From Pseudomonas sp. (lineage in GTDB: Bacteria; Pseudomonadota; Gammaproteobacteria; Pseudomonadales; Pseudomonadaceae): DNA of 64,000 nucleotides. The notes below the pieces were generated by a model. It saw only the letters and a program-made list of their open reading frames with translations, was not told where the DNA came from and did not search any database. Location: the NCBI RefSeq assembly GCF_030147005.1, contig NZ_JASLAW010000095.1, forward strand, positions 79,126 through 143,125, written 5' to 3'. Below, piece after piece: positions 25,418 through 33,189 of the stretch; position 1 is the stretch's first letter, and every line of letters begins with the position of its first letter. Made by a program: the position numbers and the translations under genes.

Positions 25418-26857
25418 TTATGTGGGCTTTGTGGAGATTGTGTGCAGATGCAGCACCGCCTGCACGCCGCCAGGCACATTGCCGATGTGCAGCGCACCGC
25501 CGTGCAGCTTCACCACTTCTTCGACAAAGTTAAGGCCCAGGCCGGTACTTTTGCGGCCGCTGGCCGGGCGTGGCAGGGAATAGAAGCGCTCGCTCAGGCG
25601 TGGCAAAGCGTAGTCCGGAATCGGCGCGGCCTGGTTGAACAGGCTTACTCGAACGTCATTGCTCAGCACCTGCGCACTGAACCGCAGCTCGCCGCCGGGC
25701 GGGGTGAAATCCAGGGCGTTGTCCAGCAGGTTGCCCAGGGCCTGGCGCAGCAGGAAGGGTTCGCCAAACACCTTCACATCGGTGGCAATCGCCTGCTCGA
25801 CGTGCAAACCGGCGCCTTCGATCCGCGCACACTGGGCGTTGAGCACATCCTCCACTAAGGCCGCCAACGGGATGCTCGACTGCTCTTCCAGCCCCTGGCG
25901 TTGCTCCACCTGCGCCAGGTTCAGCAACCGCTCGATCAACTGCTGCAGGCGCGCGCTTTCGCTGTCGATATTGCCGACAAAACGCTGCTGCTGTTCGCGG
26001 CTCATGTCGCCCTGCAACAACTCCGCCGCGCCGCGAATGGCCGCCAGCGGGCTTTTCAGTTCGTGGGTCAGGGTGTGCACGTAGTGTTCGACATAGGCTT
26101 TGCCCTCCAACTGGGTGCGCATGTGCTCGACAGCGGTGGACAGTTGCTTGAGCTCGCCGCCCCGGTAATGCGGCAACTCCGCTCGACGGCCTTCGCTGAC
26201 GGCCTCGGCATAGGCGGTCAAGCGTCTCAGGGCGACGCTCAGCCACCATGACAACAGGGCGCCCAGCAGCAGGCCCAGAATGACCAGCCCGGCGCCGTAC
26301 CACAGCAGGCGTCGCTCGGTGCGGTCGACGTAGGGTTGCAACGAGCTATTGGGCTTGGCCACGGTGACCACGCCGATAATCCGGCCGTTGTCGCGAATCG
26401 GCGCGCCCACGTGCATCACCGAAGAGGTCGGGTCGTCCGGTTCGCCGCGGGTGGAACGCGCGCCATATTCGCCGCGCAGGGTCAGGTACACGTCGTTCCA
26501 TTTGGAATAGTCCTGGCCCACCGCTTCACCAGCGGAATCGAGCAATACCGTGCCCTGGGTGTCGGTGACATAGATGCGGTGGTTGACCTGGTTCTTGGGC
26601 AGGCCCCAAATCACCGCCCCCGGCTGACGGTTGCCATAAGCCTTGAGCAACTGCGGCCAGTCGCTCTGGCCGAGGGTGCCGTTCTTCACGTCATTGCGCA
26701 GGATTTCGGCGAGCAGGTTGGCGGTGTCCACCAGGGTTTCTTCGGTGGACTGGCGTACGCCGGGGCGGATTTCCTTCATCACCGTGTTGAGCACAAAGTA
26801 GCCGGTCAGGCCGATGAACAACGCGTACACCAGGAAAATCCGCAGCCCCAGGCGCAT
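25418..26857 (-). CDS. creC: Sensor histidine kinase CreC
   Basis: Membrane-bound kinase of 479 aa. Membrane helices at about 5-25 and 185-208 flank a periplasmic sensor domain (with VTDTQGTVLLDSAG). A HAMP linker follows, then the HisKA dimer with phospho-acceptor His265 (HTLTHELKSPLAAI), and the ATPase with LLDNALDFTP and GLGLNFVEEVV. It phosphorylates CreB; signals include carbon source and PBP4 inhibition in studied species. It overlaps creB by one base. Confidence 0.95.
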   Translation of the reverse strand: MRLGLRIFLVYALFIGLTGYFVLNTVMKEIRPGVRQSTEETLVDTANLLAEILRNDVKNGTLGQSDWPQLLKAYGNRQPGAVIWGLPKNQVNHRIYVTDTQGTVLLDSAGEAVGQDYSKWNDVYLTLRGEYGARSTRGEPDDPTSSVMHVGAPIRDNGRIIGVVTVAKPNSSLQPYVDRTERRLLWYGAGLVILGLLLGALLSWWLSVALRRLTAYAEAVSEGRRAELPHYRGGELKQLSTAVEHMRTQLEGKAYVEHYVHTLTHELKSPLAAIRGAAELLQGDMSREQQQRFVGNIDSESARLQQLIERLLNLAQVEQRQGLEEQSSIPLAALVEDVLNAQCARIEGAGLHVEQAIATDVKVFGEPFLLRQALGNLLDNALDFTPPGGELRFSAQVLSNDVRVSLFNQAAPIPDYALPRLSERFYSLPRPASGRKSTGLGLNFVEEVVKLHGGALHIGNVPGGVQAVLHLHTISTKPT

Positions 26858-27525
26858 CAGCTTTGGCTCGGGCTGTAGCTGTAACCCAGGCCGCGATGGG
26901 TCTGGATCGGTTCGGCGTCAACGGCCACGCTGCGCAGTTTGCTGCGCAGGCTTTTGATATGGCTGTCGATATTGCGCTCGTAGCCGGCGTCGGCGGGTAC
27001 GCCCACGGCGTCCAGCAGTTGCTCGCGGCTGAAGATACGTTCGGGTTGTTCCAGCAGGCTTTGCAGCAGGCGGAATTCATGACGCGTGAGGCTCAGCGGC
27101 TGACCGCGATAGTGGATCTGCATGCGCTCCAGGTCCACGTGAAAGACAGCAGGCGCCACACCCGGCCCGACACGCTTGAGAATCGCCCGCACCCTGGCCG
27201 CCACTTCACGCGGGCTGAAGGGTTTGACCACATAATCGTCGGCGCCGATCTCCAGCCCCACCACCCGGTCGATCTCGCCATCGCGGGCGCTGAGGAACAT
27301 CACCGGCACTTCGCTGAACCGGCGCAGCTGCTTGCAGGTTTCAAACCCGCTGATGTCGGGCAGGCCGATGTCGAGGATGATCAGGTCGGCCGGGGTTTGG
27401 CGCTGATGCTCCAGCGCCGCCTGGCCCAGGCTCAGCCAGGTGGTGGTGAAGCCCTCGCCTTGCAAGGCAAAAATCAGCGTGTCGGCAATCGCCGCTTCGT
27501 CTTCGACAATCAGGATGTGCGGCAT
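26857..27525 (-). CDS. creB: Response regulator CreB
   Basis: A 222-aa OmpR/PhoB-type regulator. The receiver has EDE at 8-10, phospho-acceptor Asp52 (LIILDIGLPD) and Lys101 (VVKPFSP). The C-terminal winged helix (about 125-220) has LTRHEFRLLQSLLEQPERIFSREQLLD in two adjoining segments and ends with RGLGYSY. It is first of creBCD and starts 9 bp after the retropepsin-like gene, so the four may share a transcript. Confidence 0.95.
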   Translation of the reverse strand: MPHILIVEDEAAIADTLIFALQGEGFTTTWLSLGQAALEHQRQTPADLIILDIGLPDISGFETCKQLRRFSEVPVMFLSARDGEIDRVVGLEIGADDYVVKPFSPREVAARVRAILKRVGPGVAPAVFHVDLERMQIHYRGQPLSLTRHEFRLLQSLLEQPERIFSREQLLDAVGVPADAGYERNIDSHIKSLRSKLRSVAVDAEPIQTHRGLGYSYSPSQS

Positions 27526-27534
27526 GGGAGCCCG

Positions 27535-28050
27535 TCAGCAGTTCGGTTTGTCGGCAGTGTAGCGACGCGCCGGGTTTACCGCTGCACCGAATTCACGCAA
27601 GGCCTTGGCGCCGATCAGCAGCGGGTAATTGAAGCTGCTGCGGTCGGTAAGGTTGACCTCGACGGTACGCTTGACGTCACCCAGGCACATCTCCAGGTCG
27701 ATCACCGGGCGCTTGGCCACACTGGCTTCGTCCTTGTCTTCATCTTCGTCGGCGCGGCTCTTGATCTTGCTGATGCGCGAGACCTTGTGTTCGTAGACTT
27801 TGCTGTCGGCGTCCTTGCCGCCCAGACGGAAGCGCACCCAATCGTCGCCATCACGGGTGAAGGTTTCGATATCGCGGGCCGACAGCGAGGCGGTCAGCGC
27901 GCCGGTGTCCATCTTGGCCTTGAAGGTCTGGCCGATTTCCGGCAGTTGAATGTATTCGTAGCGACCGTAGAGGGTCGGTTCGGCCGCCATCACGGGCAAA
28001 GCGGCCAGCACGGGGAAGACTAGAGCGGAGGCGGCAAGGAGCAATTTCAC
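27535..28050 (-). CDS. Periplasmic retropepsin-like (ATP-dependent zinc protease family) protein
   Basis: A 171-aa protein with a cleavable signal peptide (VKLLLAASALVFPVLAALPVMAA). The domain has an aspartic-protease-like KMDTGALTASLSA motif and GAKALREFGAAVNPARRY near the end, as in the RimK-associated/zinc-protease (DUF785) family; its peptidase activity is unproved. The start is GTG at 28050, with GAGGA upstream. An upstream in-frame ATG (28212) would give an extension overlapping the divergent gene's promoter and hide the signal peptide. It probably leads the creBCD transcript. Confidence 0.8.
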   Translation of the reverse strand: MKLLLAASALVFPVLAALPVMAAEPTLYGRYEYIQLPEIGQTFKAKMDTGALTASLSARDIETFTRDGDDWVRFRLGGKDADSKVYEHKVSRISKIKSRADEDEDKDEASVAKRPVIDLEMCLGDVKRTVEVNLTDRSSFNYPLLIGAKALREFGAAVNPARRYTADKPNC

Positions 28051-28221
28051 GGCAGGGTTTCCTCGAAAGAAGTGAACGGATTCTAGACCGCACGTACAGC
28101 ACTTAGTTGGATGACCGAGCATAACCGGCCCATTGTGAAACATTCGTCCGGCAATTTGCGATTTGGCCTCTGGACTCTCCTTGCTTATCATGGCCCGCCC
28201 ACAAAATTCCAAGAGTTGCTT

Positions 28222-29109
28222 ATGCGCCGCCTGCTCACCGGCTGTTTGGTCACACTGCTGCTGTTACTCAACACGCTGATCCTGATCGGCCCCTTGATGG
28301 TGTTCGCCCTGCTCAAGCTGGTGGCGCCGGGCCGCTCACGCGACTACGCGTCATCGGCGGTGATGTGGATCGCCGAGACCTGGGCCGAGGTCGATAAGCT
28401 GATCTTCGCGGTGTGCATTCCCACCCAGTGGGGTATTCGCGGCGGTGAGTACCTGCGGCGTGATACCTCTTACCTGGTCATCGGCAACCACCAGTCCTGG
28501 GTGGATATCCCGGCCCTGATCCAGGCGCTGAACCGGCGTACGCCGTTCTTCAAATTCTTCCTGAAAAAAGAGCTGATCTGGGTGCCCTTCCTCGGCCTGG
28601 CCTGGTGGGCGCTGGATTACCCGTTCATGAAGCGCTACACCAAGGCCTTCCTGGCCAGGCACCCGGAGCTGGCCGGGCAGGATCTGAAGATCACCCAACA
28701 GGCCTGCGAGCTGTTCAAGCGCCAGCCGGTGACGGTGGTCAATTACCTGGAAGGCACGCGCTTCAGCGAGGCCAAACGCAAACAGCAGGGTTCACCGTTC
28801 AACCGGCTGCTTAAACCCAAGGCGGGGGGCGTGGCCTTTGTGCTGGCGGCGATGGGCGAGCAGCTGGACGCCATCCTCGACGTGACCGTGGTCTACCCGC
28901 AGGAAAAGATTCCAGGGTTCTGGGATTTGATCAGCGGCGCGGTGCCGAAGGTGTTCGTGGATATCCGCACCCGTGAACTGGACCCGGCGTTGTGGCAAGG
29001 CGATTACGAGAACGATCCGGCGTTTCGCCAGACCGTCCAGAACTGGGTCAACCAGCTCTGGAAGGAGAAAGACGCGCGCATCGAACAACTGCGCGCGCAG
29101 CAGCCTTAG
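28222..29109 (+). CDS. YihG-like membrane acyltransferase
   Basis: A 295-aa PlsC-family acyltransferase. An N-terminal membrane helix (about 5-32) is followed by the catalytic NHQSWVD box (HX4D, His90-Asp95), FFLKKELIWVPFLG, and the acyl-acceptor EGTR motif in NYLEGTRFSEAKR. It probably acylates lysophosphatidate or a related lipid at the inner membrane. ATG 28222 has AAGAG 7 bp upstream; the open frame upstream is a shadow. Its stop overlaps the convergent DUF2780 gene by 4 bp. Confidence 0.85.
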   Translation: MRRLLTGCLVTLLLLLNTLILIGPLMVFALLKLVAPGRSRDYASSAVMWIAETWAEVDKLIFAVCIPTQWGIRGGEYLRRDTSYLVIGNHQSWVDIPALIQALNRRTPFFKFFLKKELIWVPFLGLAWWALDYPFMKRYTKAFLARHPELAGQDLKITQQACELFKRQPVTVVNYLEGTRFSEAKRKQQGSPFNRLLKPKAGGVAFVLAAMGEQLDAILDVTVVYPQEKIPGFWDLISGAVPKVFVDIRTRELDPALWQGDYENDPAFRQTVQNWVNQLWKEKDARIEQLRAQQP

Positions 29110-29678
29110 CTGCCGGTGCCCCAGGCCTGGGCCAGTTTGCTCAGTACAGAGCCGTCGGCGCCCTGCCCGCCCAGGTATTGCAGGATCACCGGGGCAAACT
29201 GGCCGATCATGCCGCTGTCCATGCCCAGGGCGCTGAACGCGGTATTCAAGTCATGGGTGTTTTTCACGTTACCCAGCAGGCCGTCGAGGCCGCTGGTCTT
29301 GCTGCCGCCGGCCTGGCCGAGCATCCCGCTCAAGGCGCCCAGGCTGCCCAATGCGTTATTACCCGACAATTGATCCAGGCCCGGCACGCTATTGCCCAGC
29401 TGCGAAAAGTCGTTGCCGCTCAATTTGTTCTTCGCCAGCCCCAGCATCGCGCCAGTGCCGCCCACGGCTTGCTCCGGGGTGATATTGAGTTGAGTGGTCA
29501 GGGCCGTCAGCAGGTCGGCCGTCTCCGAGGTTGGAGCGGCGGCAGCGGCTTTGTTGTTGCCACCCTGCATGCCGGAAATGGCATTGGCCGCATCGCCAAG
29601 GCTGAACCCTGCGGCGAAGACCGGGCCGGCGGCCATGGTCAACAGGCAGGAAAGGGCAAAACCGCGTGAAATCTTCAT
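29106..29678 (-). CDS. DUF2780 secreted protein
   Basis: A 190-aa protein with a signal peptide (MKISRGFALSCLLTMAAGPVFA, cut after about residue 22) and a helical DUF2780 (VcgC/VcgE-like) domain over the remainder, including TPEQAVGGTGAMLGLAKNKLS and GQFAPVILQYLGGQG. Function unknown; family members are periplasmic or surface-associated. It is convergent with the acyltransferase gene and divergent from the RskA-like gene. Confidence 0.8.
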   Translation of the reverse strand: MKISRGFALSCLLTMAAGPVFAAGFSLGDAANAISGMQGGNNKAAAAAPTSETADLLTALTTQLNITPEQAVGGTGAMLGLAKNKLSGNDFSQLGNSVPGLDQLSGNNALGSLGALSGMLGQAGGSKTSGLDGLLGNVKNTHDLNTAFSALGMDSGMIGQFAPVILQYLGGQGADGSVLSKLAQAWGTGS

Positions 29679-29802
29679 CAGACAACCTCAGGAGATAGAT
29701 GCAAAAGCAGGCGTTGGACTGGGTATCCCGTCGGTTGTTCCGGAACCCATCGGGGATAAGCGGGTCCATGAACTGACTACAAAATTTGTCAGGAAGAGAC
29801 TA

Positions 29803-30261
29803 ATGACTGCGATCCAACCCCAAGCGATTGAGCACAAGCCTGCGTTCTGGAGCCGCCCTCGCCTGTTCATTGGCGCCTGTGCCGTAGTGGTTGCCGGCAT
29901 CGGCGGCGCGCTCTATACCCAGGACAGCGTCAAGTCCGCGGCAACGTTGGTGACCACCACCCAGCAGCCGGCCGCGCAAATCATGGCCCACAAGGATTAC
30001 CTGGAAGTGCAACCGATTGCCGCCACGGCACCTGCGCCAGACCAAAGCCTGGAGCTGTGGGCAATCCCTAAAGATGGCACGCCGGTGTCCCTGGGCCTGT
30101 TGCCGGAAGACGGCAAGGGCATCATCGGCCTGAACCCGCGCCAGCAGGAAAGCATCAGCAAACCGGTGGAGTTGATGGTGAGTTCGGAGACCAAGGGTGG
30201 CTCCATCAGCAAACAACCCACAGGCCCGACCGTCTACCAGGGTGCCCTGGCCGCTCGCTGA
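29803..30261 (+). CDS. Orphan RskA-C-like anti-sigma fragment
   Basis: A 152-aa protein: one membrane helix at about 21-42 (PRLFIGACAVVVAGIGGAL) and an extracytoplasmic domain of the anti-sigma-K C-terminal type (DYLEVQPIAA...QSLELWAIPKDGTPVSLGLLP). The N-terminal zinc/sigma-binding domain of full anti-sigma factors (about 80-100 aa) is missing, and no sigma gene is adjacent. AGGAAGAG before the ATG shows it can be translated as it stands. Its 3' end is copied in the following 129-bp tandem duplication. Confidence 0.7.
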   Translation: MTAIQPQAIEHKPAFWSRPRLFIGACAVVVAGIGGALYTQDSVKSAATLVTTTQQPAAQIMAHKDYLEVQPIAATAPAPDQSLELWAIPKDGTPVSLGLLPEDGKGIIGLNPRQQESISKPVELMVSSETKGGSISKQPTGPTVYQGALAAR

Positions 30262-30490
30262 TTTCCTCGGATTTACCGTGGCAACCCCAAATAAGCGCCC
30301 TACCTGTGGCGAGGGAGCTTGCTGTTCGGGCCTGCTCTTAAACTGTCGGCCCGCTCCTACGTCTACCAGGGTGCGCTGGCTGTGCGCTGATTTCCTCGGG
30401 TTTACCGTGGCAACCCCAAATAAGCACCCTACCTGTGGCGAGGGAGCTTGCTCCCGCTGGACTGCGCAGCAGTCCCATTTTCTGAGGGCC
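30232..30490. repeat. 129-bp tandem duplication carrying a gene 3' end
   Basis: GTCTACCAGGGTGC at 30232 recurs at 30361, and the two copies stay alike through GATTTCCTCG, TTTACCGTGGCAACCCC and the GTGGCGAGGGAGCTTGCT REP core. The left part of each copy encodes the last seven codons of the anti-sigma-like protein, so the second copy is a detached gene end. Confidence 0.9.
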
Positions 30491-30535
30491 GCTTCGCGAC
30501 CCAGCGGGAGCAAGCTCCCTCGCCACAGGCTGCTC
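30432..30535. repeat. REPIN of the GTGGCGAGGGAGC type
   Basis: CTGTGGCGAGGGAGCTTGCTC and GAGCAAGCTCCCTCGCCACAG face each other around a small inner palindrome. The core equals the interior of the MITE-like element but lacks its TAATGCC ends. Confidence 0.9.
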
Positions 30536-30696
30536 GCTGTCCGGGCCTGCTCTTAACTGTCGGCAGGCCCGCTCCCACATTTGATCTTCAGTGCCTGGGT
30601 GACTTGCTCATGGCGAGGGATGACGCTTATAGTTCGGCGGTCGTCCACATGGCGACACGGGTTTGGCGACCTGATCGAAATAATGCATGCAAAATC

Positions 30697-30719
30697 ACCT
30701 GCCCCTTGCAGGTTTTTTT
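30697..30719 (+). terminator. Rho-independent terminator of a possible small RNA
   Basis: ACCTGC, loop CCCTT, GCAGGT followed by seven T. No coding gene ends nearby on this strand, so it suggests a short non-coding transcript that starts somewhere in 30580-30650. Confidence 0.7.
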
Positions 30720-30740
30720 GCACGCGTAAAGCTGCTCTAT

Positions 30741-30850
30741 GGCGGCTGTGCGCGGGAGACCCTCGGGTCTGCCGGCTTTGCTTTATTTCACCGGTTCGCC
30801 AACCTGCGTACAGCTGCCACCCATTCGTTTGGCGACGAATGAGTGGTAGC
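30741..30850 (+). ncRNA. Multi-hairpin leader, possibly C4 antisense-like
   Basis: Three helices are visible: AGACC-CTCG-GGTCT (30757-30770), the long GCTGCCAC...ATTCGT/ACGAAT...GTGGTAGC hairpin (30813-30850), and a competing pairing of GGCGGCTGT (30741-30749) with ACAGCTGCC (30811-30819). CGCCAA (30797-30802) is complementary to the hairpin loop TTGGCG (30829-30834) and to the same sequence in the upstream terminated stretch (near 30663). It leads straight into the DUF gene's Shine-Dalgarno, so it may switch translation or read-through. The C4 resemblance is from memory and needs a covariance search. Confidence 0.5.
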
Positions 30851-30878
30851 CCCATTTTCTGAAATAAAGGTCACAAAC

Positions 30879-31139
30879 ATGAACCGATACATACCGCTCA
30901 CCGGTCACGACAGCACCACCCCTTCCCTGCTCATCGACACCCAAACCCCGCTGGACGTCCTCCACGACGCCGCCGTCTACCGCATCCGCGCGGTGACTCA
31001 AGTCATGGAAAACCTGGCCTTTCGCGAAGGCCTGCACACCGACAACCTCGTCCTCCAGAACTTCGCCCTGCTCTGCGCCATTCCTTTGCGCGACGGCTGT
31101 GATTTGCTGGATGTGATCAGCCGACGGTTGCAACCGTAA
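30879..31139 (+). CDS. Small DUF3077/DUF6124-like protein
   Basis: An 86-aa soluble, probably helical protein with LLIDTQTPLDVLHDAAVYRIRAV and a central NLAFREGLH segment, like the short Pseudomonas proteins of the DUF3077/DUF6124 kind. Function unknown. AAAGG lies 9 bp before ATG 30879; the frame is open upstream but runs through the structured leader. Expression is probably governed by that leader. Confidence 0.6.
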   Translation: MNRYIPLTGHDSTTPSLLIDTQTPLDVLHDAAVYRIRAVTQVMENLAFREGLHTDNLVLQNFALLCAIPLRDGCDLLDVISRRLQP

Positions 31140-31151
31140 TCCCTGATTTAA

Positions 31152-31176
31152 AAAGGGCGTCTCCCTGTCGCCCTTT
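31152..31176 (+). terminator. Hairpin after the DUF gene
   Basis: AAAGGGCG and CGCCCTTT form an 8-bp stem around a 9-nt loop, 12 bp after the stop codon. There is no long T-tract after it, so it is a weak or Rho-assisted terminator. Confidence 0.5.
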
Positions 31177-31235
31177 CCCACGGCCGCGTTCGTCGAAATA
31201 GCCGCTGTCTTTTTTATGAAGACTATTTCTAAAGA

Positions 31236-31253
31236 ACTGTCAGTCCTGACAGT
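31236..31253. promoter_or_regulatory. Palindromic operator candidate
   Basis: ACTGTCAGTCCTGACAGT has two perfect 8-bp arms around TC, 65 bp before the DUF3757 gene. Size and symmetry fit a dimeric repressor. The regulator is not known. Confidence 0.45.
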
Positions 31254-31318
31254 AGCCCCACTCGCCGCCAGGACGAACATCCAGATTCCACTTAACGGTT
31301 ATCAAAAGGACTGGAATC

Positions 31319-31714
31319 ATGAAAATCGCACTGGCTGCTGGAGCATTAGCGATGTTTGCCCTGATGGGAAATGCCTACGCGGACACCGCAACGTGCGCTC
31401 CGATTTCAACCATCAAGCAAACTGAAATGTCGGGCGGAGGCTATTCCTATTCGGCACCGGGGCCAAACGGGCTCACCTGGACAGGTGAAAATCCACAAGC
31501 ACAGTCCCACTACCTGGACGAGTCAAAATTTACGGATGCCAACTACAAAAGCGCAACCCAAGCGGTCATTTGCAGTTATGAAGGGCCAGGCGATGCAGGG
31601 GTGAGAGTTACGCTCAAACCCGTCAATAACTGGGCGGCAGCGCCAGGCACGGTATGGAAGGGGACGTTCTGCGCGGACCACGATATTTCAAAATGTTCGT
31701 TCACTTTCAACTGA
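31319..31714 (+). CDS. DUF3757-like secreted protein
   Basis: A 131-aa protein with a signal peptide (MKIALAAGALAMFALMGNAYA, cut after about residue 21) and a mature domain of about 110 aa with four cysteines (TCAPI, VICSY, FCADHDISKC), which could form two disulphides. It matches the DUF3757 type of small exported proteins; the role is unknown. AAAGGA is 8 bp before the ATG. GC is lower than average here and there is a perfect palindrome upstream, so it is probably a separately regulated single gene. Confidence 0.7.
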   Translation: MKIALAAGALAMFALMGNAYADTATCAPISTIKQTEMSGGGYSYSAPGPNGLTWTGENPQAQSHYLDESKFTDANYKSATQAVICSYEGPGDAGVRVTLKPVNNWAAAPGTVWKGTFCADHDISKCSFTFN

Positions 31715-31751
31715 CGAACACATAAGCGGGCAGCGTATTGGCCCAGATACA

Positions 31752-31781
31752 AAAAAGGGCGACCCTACGGTCGCCCTTTTT
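31752..31781. terminator. Bidirectional terminator between DUF3757 gene and fdhA
   Basis: AAAAAGGGCGACC, loop CTAC, GGTCGCCCTTTTT: a perfect 13-bp stem with A and T tracts, placed between two convergent genes. Confidence 0.9.
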
Positions 31782-31791
31782 ACGTTGCGCC

Positions 31792-32991
31792 TTACGCCGC
31801 ACTGAACATCTTGTGCGGATCAATCACAAACTTCTTCGGCACACCTGCATCGAACTCGCCGTAGCCACGTGGCGCGTCGTCCAGGCTGATCACCTGCACG
31901 CCAACGATCTCGGCAATGTTGATACGGTCCCACATGATCGCCTGCATCAGTTGGCGGTTGTACTTCATCACTGGCGTTTGCCCGGTGTGGAAGCTGTGGG
32001 ACTTGGCCCAGCCCAAACCAAAGCGAATGCTCAGGCTGCCCATTTTGGCGGCGGCGTCGACAGCGCCTGGGTCTTCGGTAACGTACAGGCCAGGGATACC
32101 GATCTTGCCTGCCACGCGCACTACGCCCATCAGCGAGTTGAGCACGGTGGCCGGCGCTTCGGCCTTGACGCCGTCGTGGCCGTGGCCGCGTGCTTCAAAG
32201 CCGACGGCATCAACGGCGCAGTCCACTTCCGGTTCGCCGAGCAGCGCGGCGATTTGTTCGTGCAACGGCGTGTCGGTGGACAGGTCGGCGATCTCAAAAC
32301 CCTGGGCCTTGGCGTGAGCCAGGCGGATCGGGTTGACGTCGCCGATGATCACTACCGCAGCGCCCAACAGGCGTGCTGAAGCGGCAGCGGCAAGGCCGAC
32401 CGGGCCGGCACCGGCGATGTACACCGTGCTGCCTGGGCCAACACCGGCGGTGACGGCGCCGTGGTAGCCGGTGGGCAGAATGTCGGAGAGGCACGTCAGG
32501 TCGCGGATTTTCTCCATCGCCTTGTCGCGGTCCGGCAGTTTGAGCAGGTTGAAGTCGGCGTAAGGCACCAGCGCGTATTCAGCCTGGCCGCCGGTCCAGT
32601 CGCCCATGTCGACATAGCCGTAAGCACCACCCGGGCGCGCCGGGTTAACACTCAAGCACACGCCGGTGTGCATTTCCTTGCAGGAGCGGCAACGGCCGCA
32701 GGCCACGTTGAAGGGAACGGACACCAGGTCGCCGATCTTCAGGTTCTCGACGTCGCTGCCCTTCTCGATCACTTCGCCGGTGATTTCATGCCCCAGGACC
32801 AGGCCGGTCTGGGCGGTGGTGCGGCCGCGCACCATGTGTTGGTCGGAGCCGCAGATGTTGGTGGAGACCACGCGCAGGATGACGCCATGCTCGATCTTCC
32901 TGCCACGGGGGTCCTGCATTTTGGGATAGTCGATTTTCTGTACTTCGACCTTGCCGTTGCCGAGATACACGACACCACGATTACCAGACAT
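31792..32991 (-). CDS. fdhA: Glutathione-independent formaldehyde dehydrogenase
   Basis: Zinc-dependent, NAD-linked dehydrogenase of 399 aa that oxidises formaldehyde to formate without glutathione. Catalytic zinc ligands are in NICGSDQH (Cys47) and GHEITGEV (His68). Structural zinc cysteines are in CGRCRSCKEMHTGVC (98, 101, 104, 112). The NAD fold is at AGAGPVGLAAAASARLLGA (about 193-211). It is the last gene of the leftward glyA-soxBDAG-purU-fdhA cluster, where it clears formaldehyde set free from methyl groups. Confidence 0.96.
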   Translation of the reverse strand: MSGNRGVVYLGNGKVEVQKIDYPKMQDPRGRKIEHGVILRVVSTNICGSDQHMVRGRTTAQTGLVLGHEITGEVIEKGSDVENLKIGDLVSVPFNVACGRCRSCKEMHTGVCLSVNPARPGGAYGYVDMGDWTGGQAEYALVPYADFNLLKLPDRDKAMEKIRDLTCLSDILPTGYHGAVTAGVGPGSTVYIAGAGPVGLAAAASARLLGAAVVIIGDVNPIRLAHAKAQGFEIADLSTDTPLHEQIAALLGEPEVDCAVDAVGFEARGHGHDGVKAEAPATVLNSLMGVVRVAGKIGIPGLYVTEDPGAVDAAAKMGSLSIRFGLGWAKSHSFHTGQTPVMKYNRQLMQAIMWDRINIAEIVGVQVISLDDAPRGYGEFDAGVPKKFVIDPHKMFSAA

Positions 32992-33156
32992 GCTTTCACC
33001 TCGATGTTGTTTTTATGGAACTGCGTTGCCCGTTTGGGTGGGCAGCGCGTTAGATGCTCGGATTACAGATGCTGTTTTTGCGTCGTTGCCAAGGGCCTCT
33101 TCGCAAGCTGGCCCGCCGCCACAGTTGATCGGGTTCCAACCTTGAAATGCGCTCGA

Positions 33157-33185
33157 ATGTAGGAGCGGGCTTGCTCGCGAAAGCG
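33157..33185. repeat. Single REP between purU and fdhA
   Basis: GTAGGAGCGGGCTTGCTCGCG is a complete REP half without an inverse partner, directly after the purU stop. Confidence 0.8.
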
Positions 33186-33189
33186 CCGC

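Noticed and set aside
24011..27525. Cre tag (TTCAC-N6-TTCAC) near creD or creB
   Set aside because: Not found in the 51-bp creC-creD gap or just upstream of creB on direct reading.
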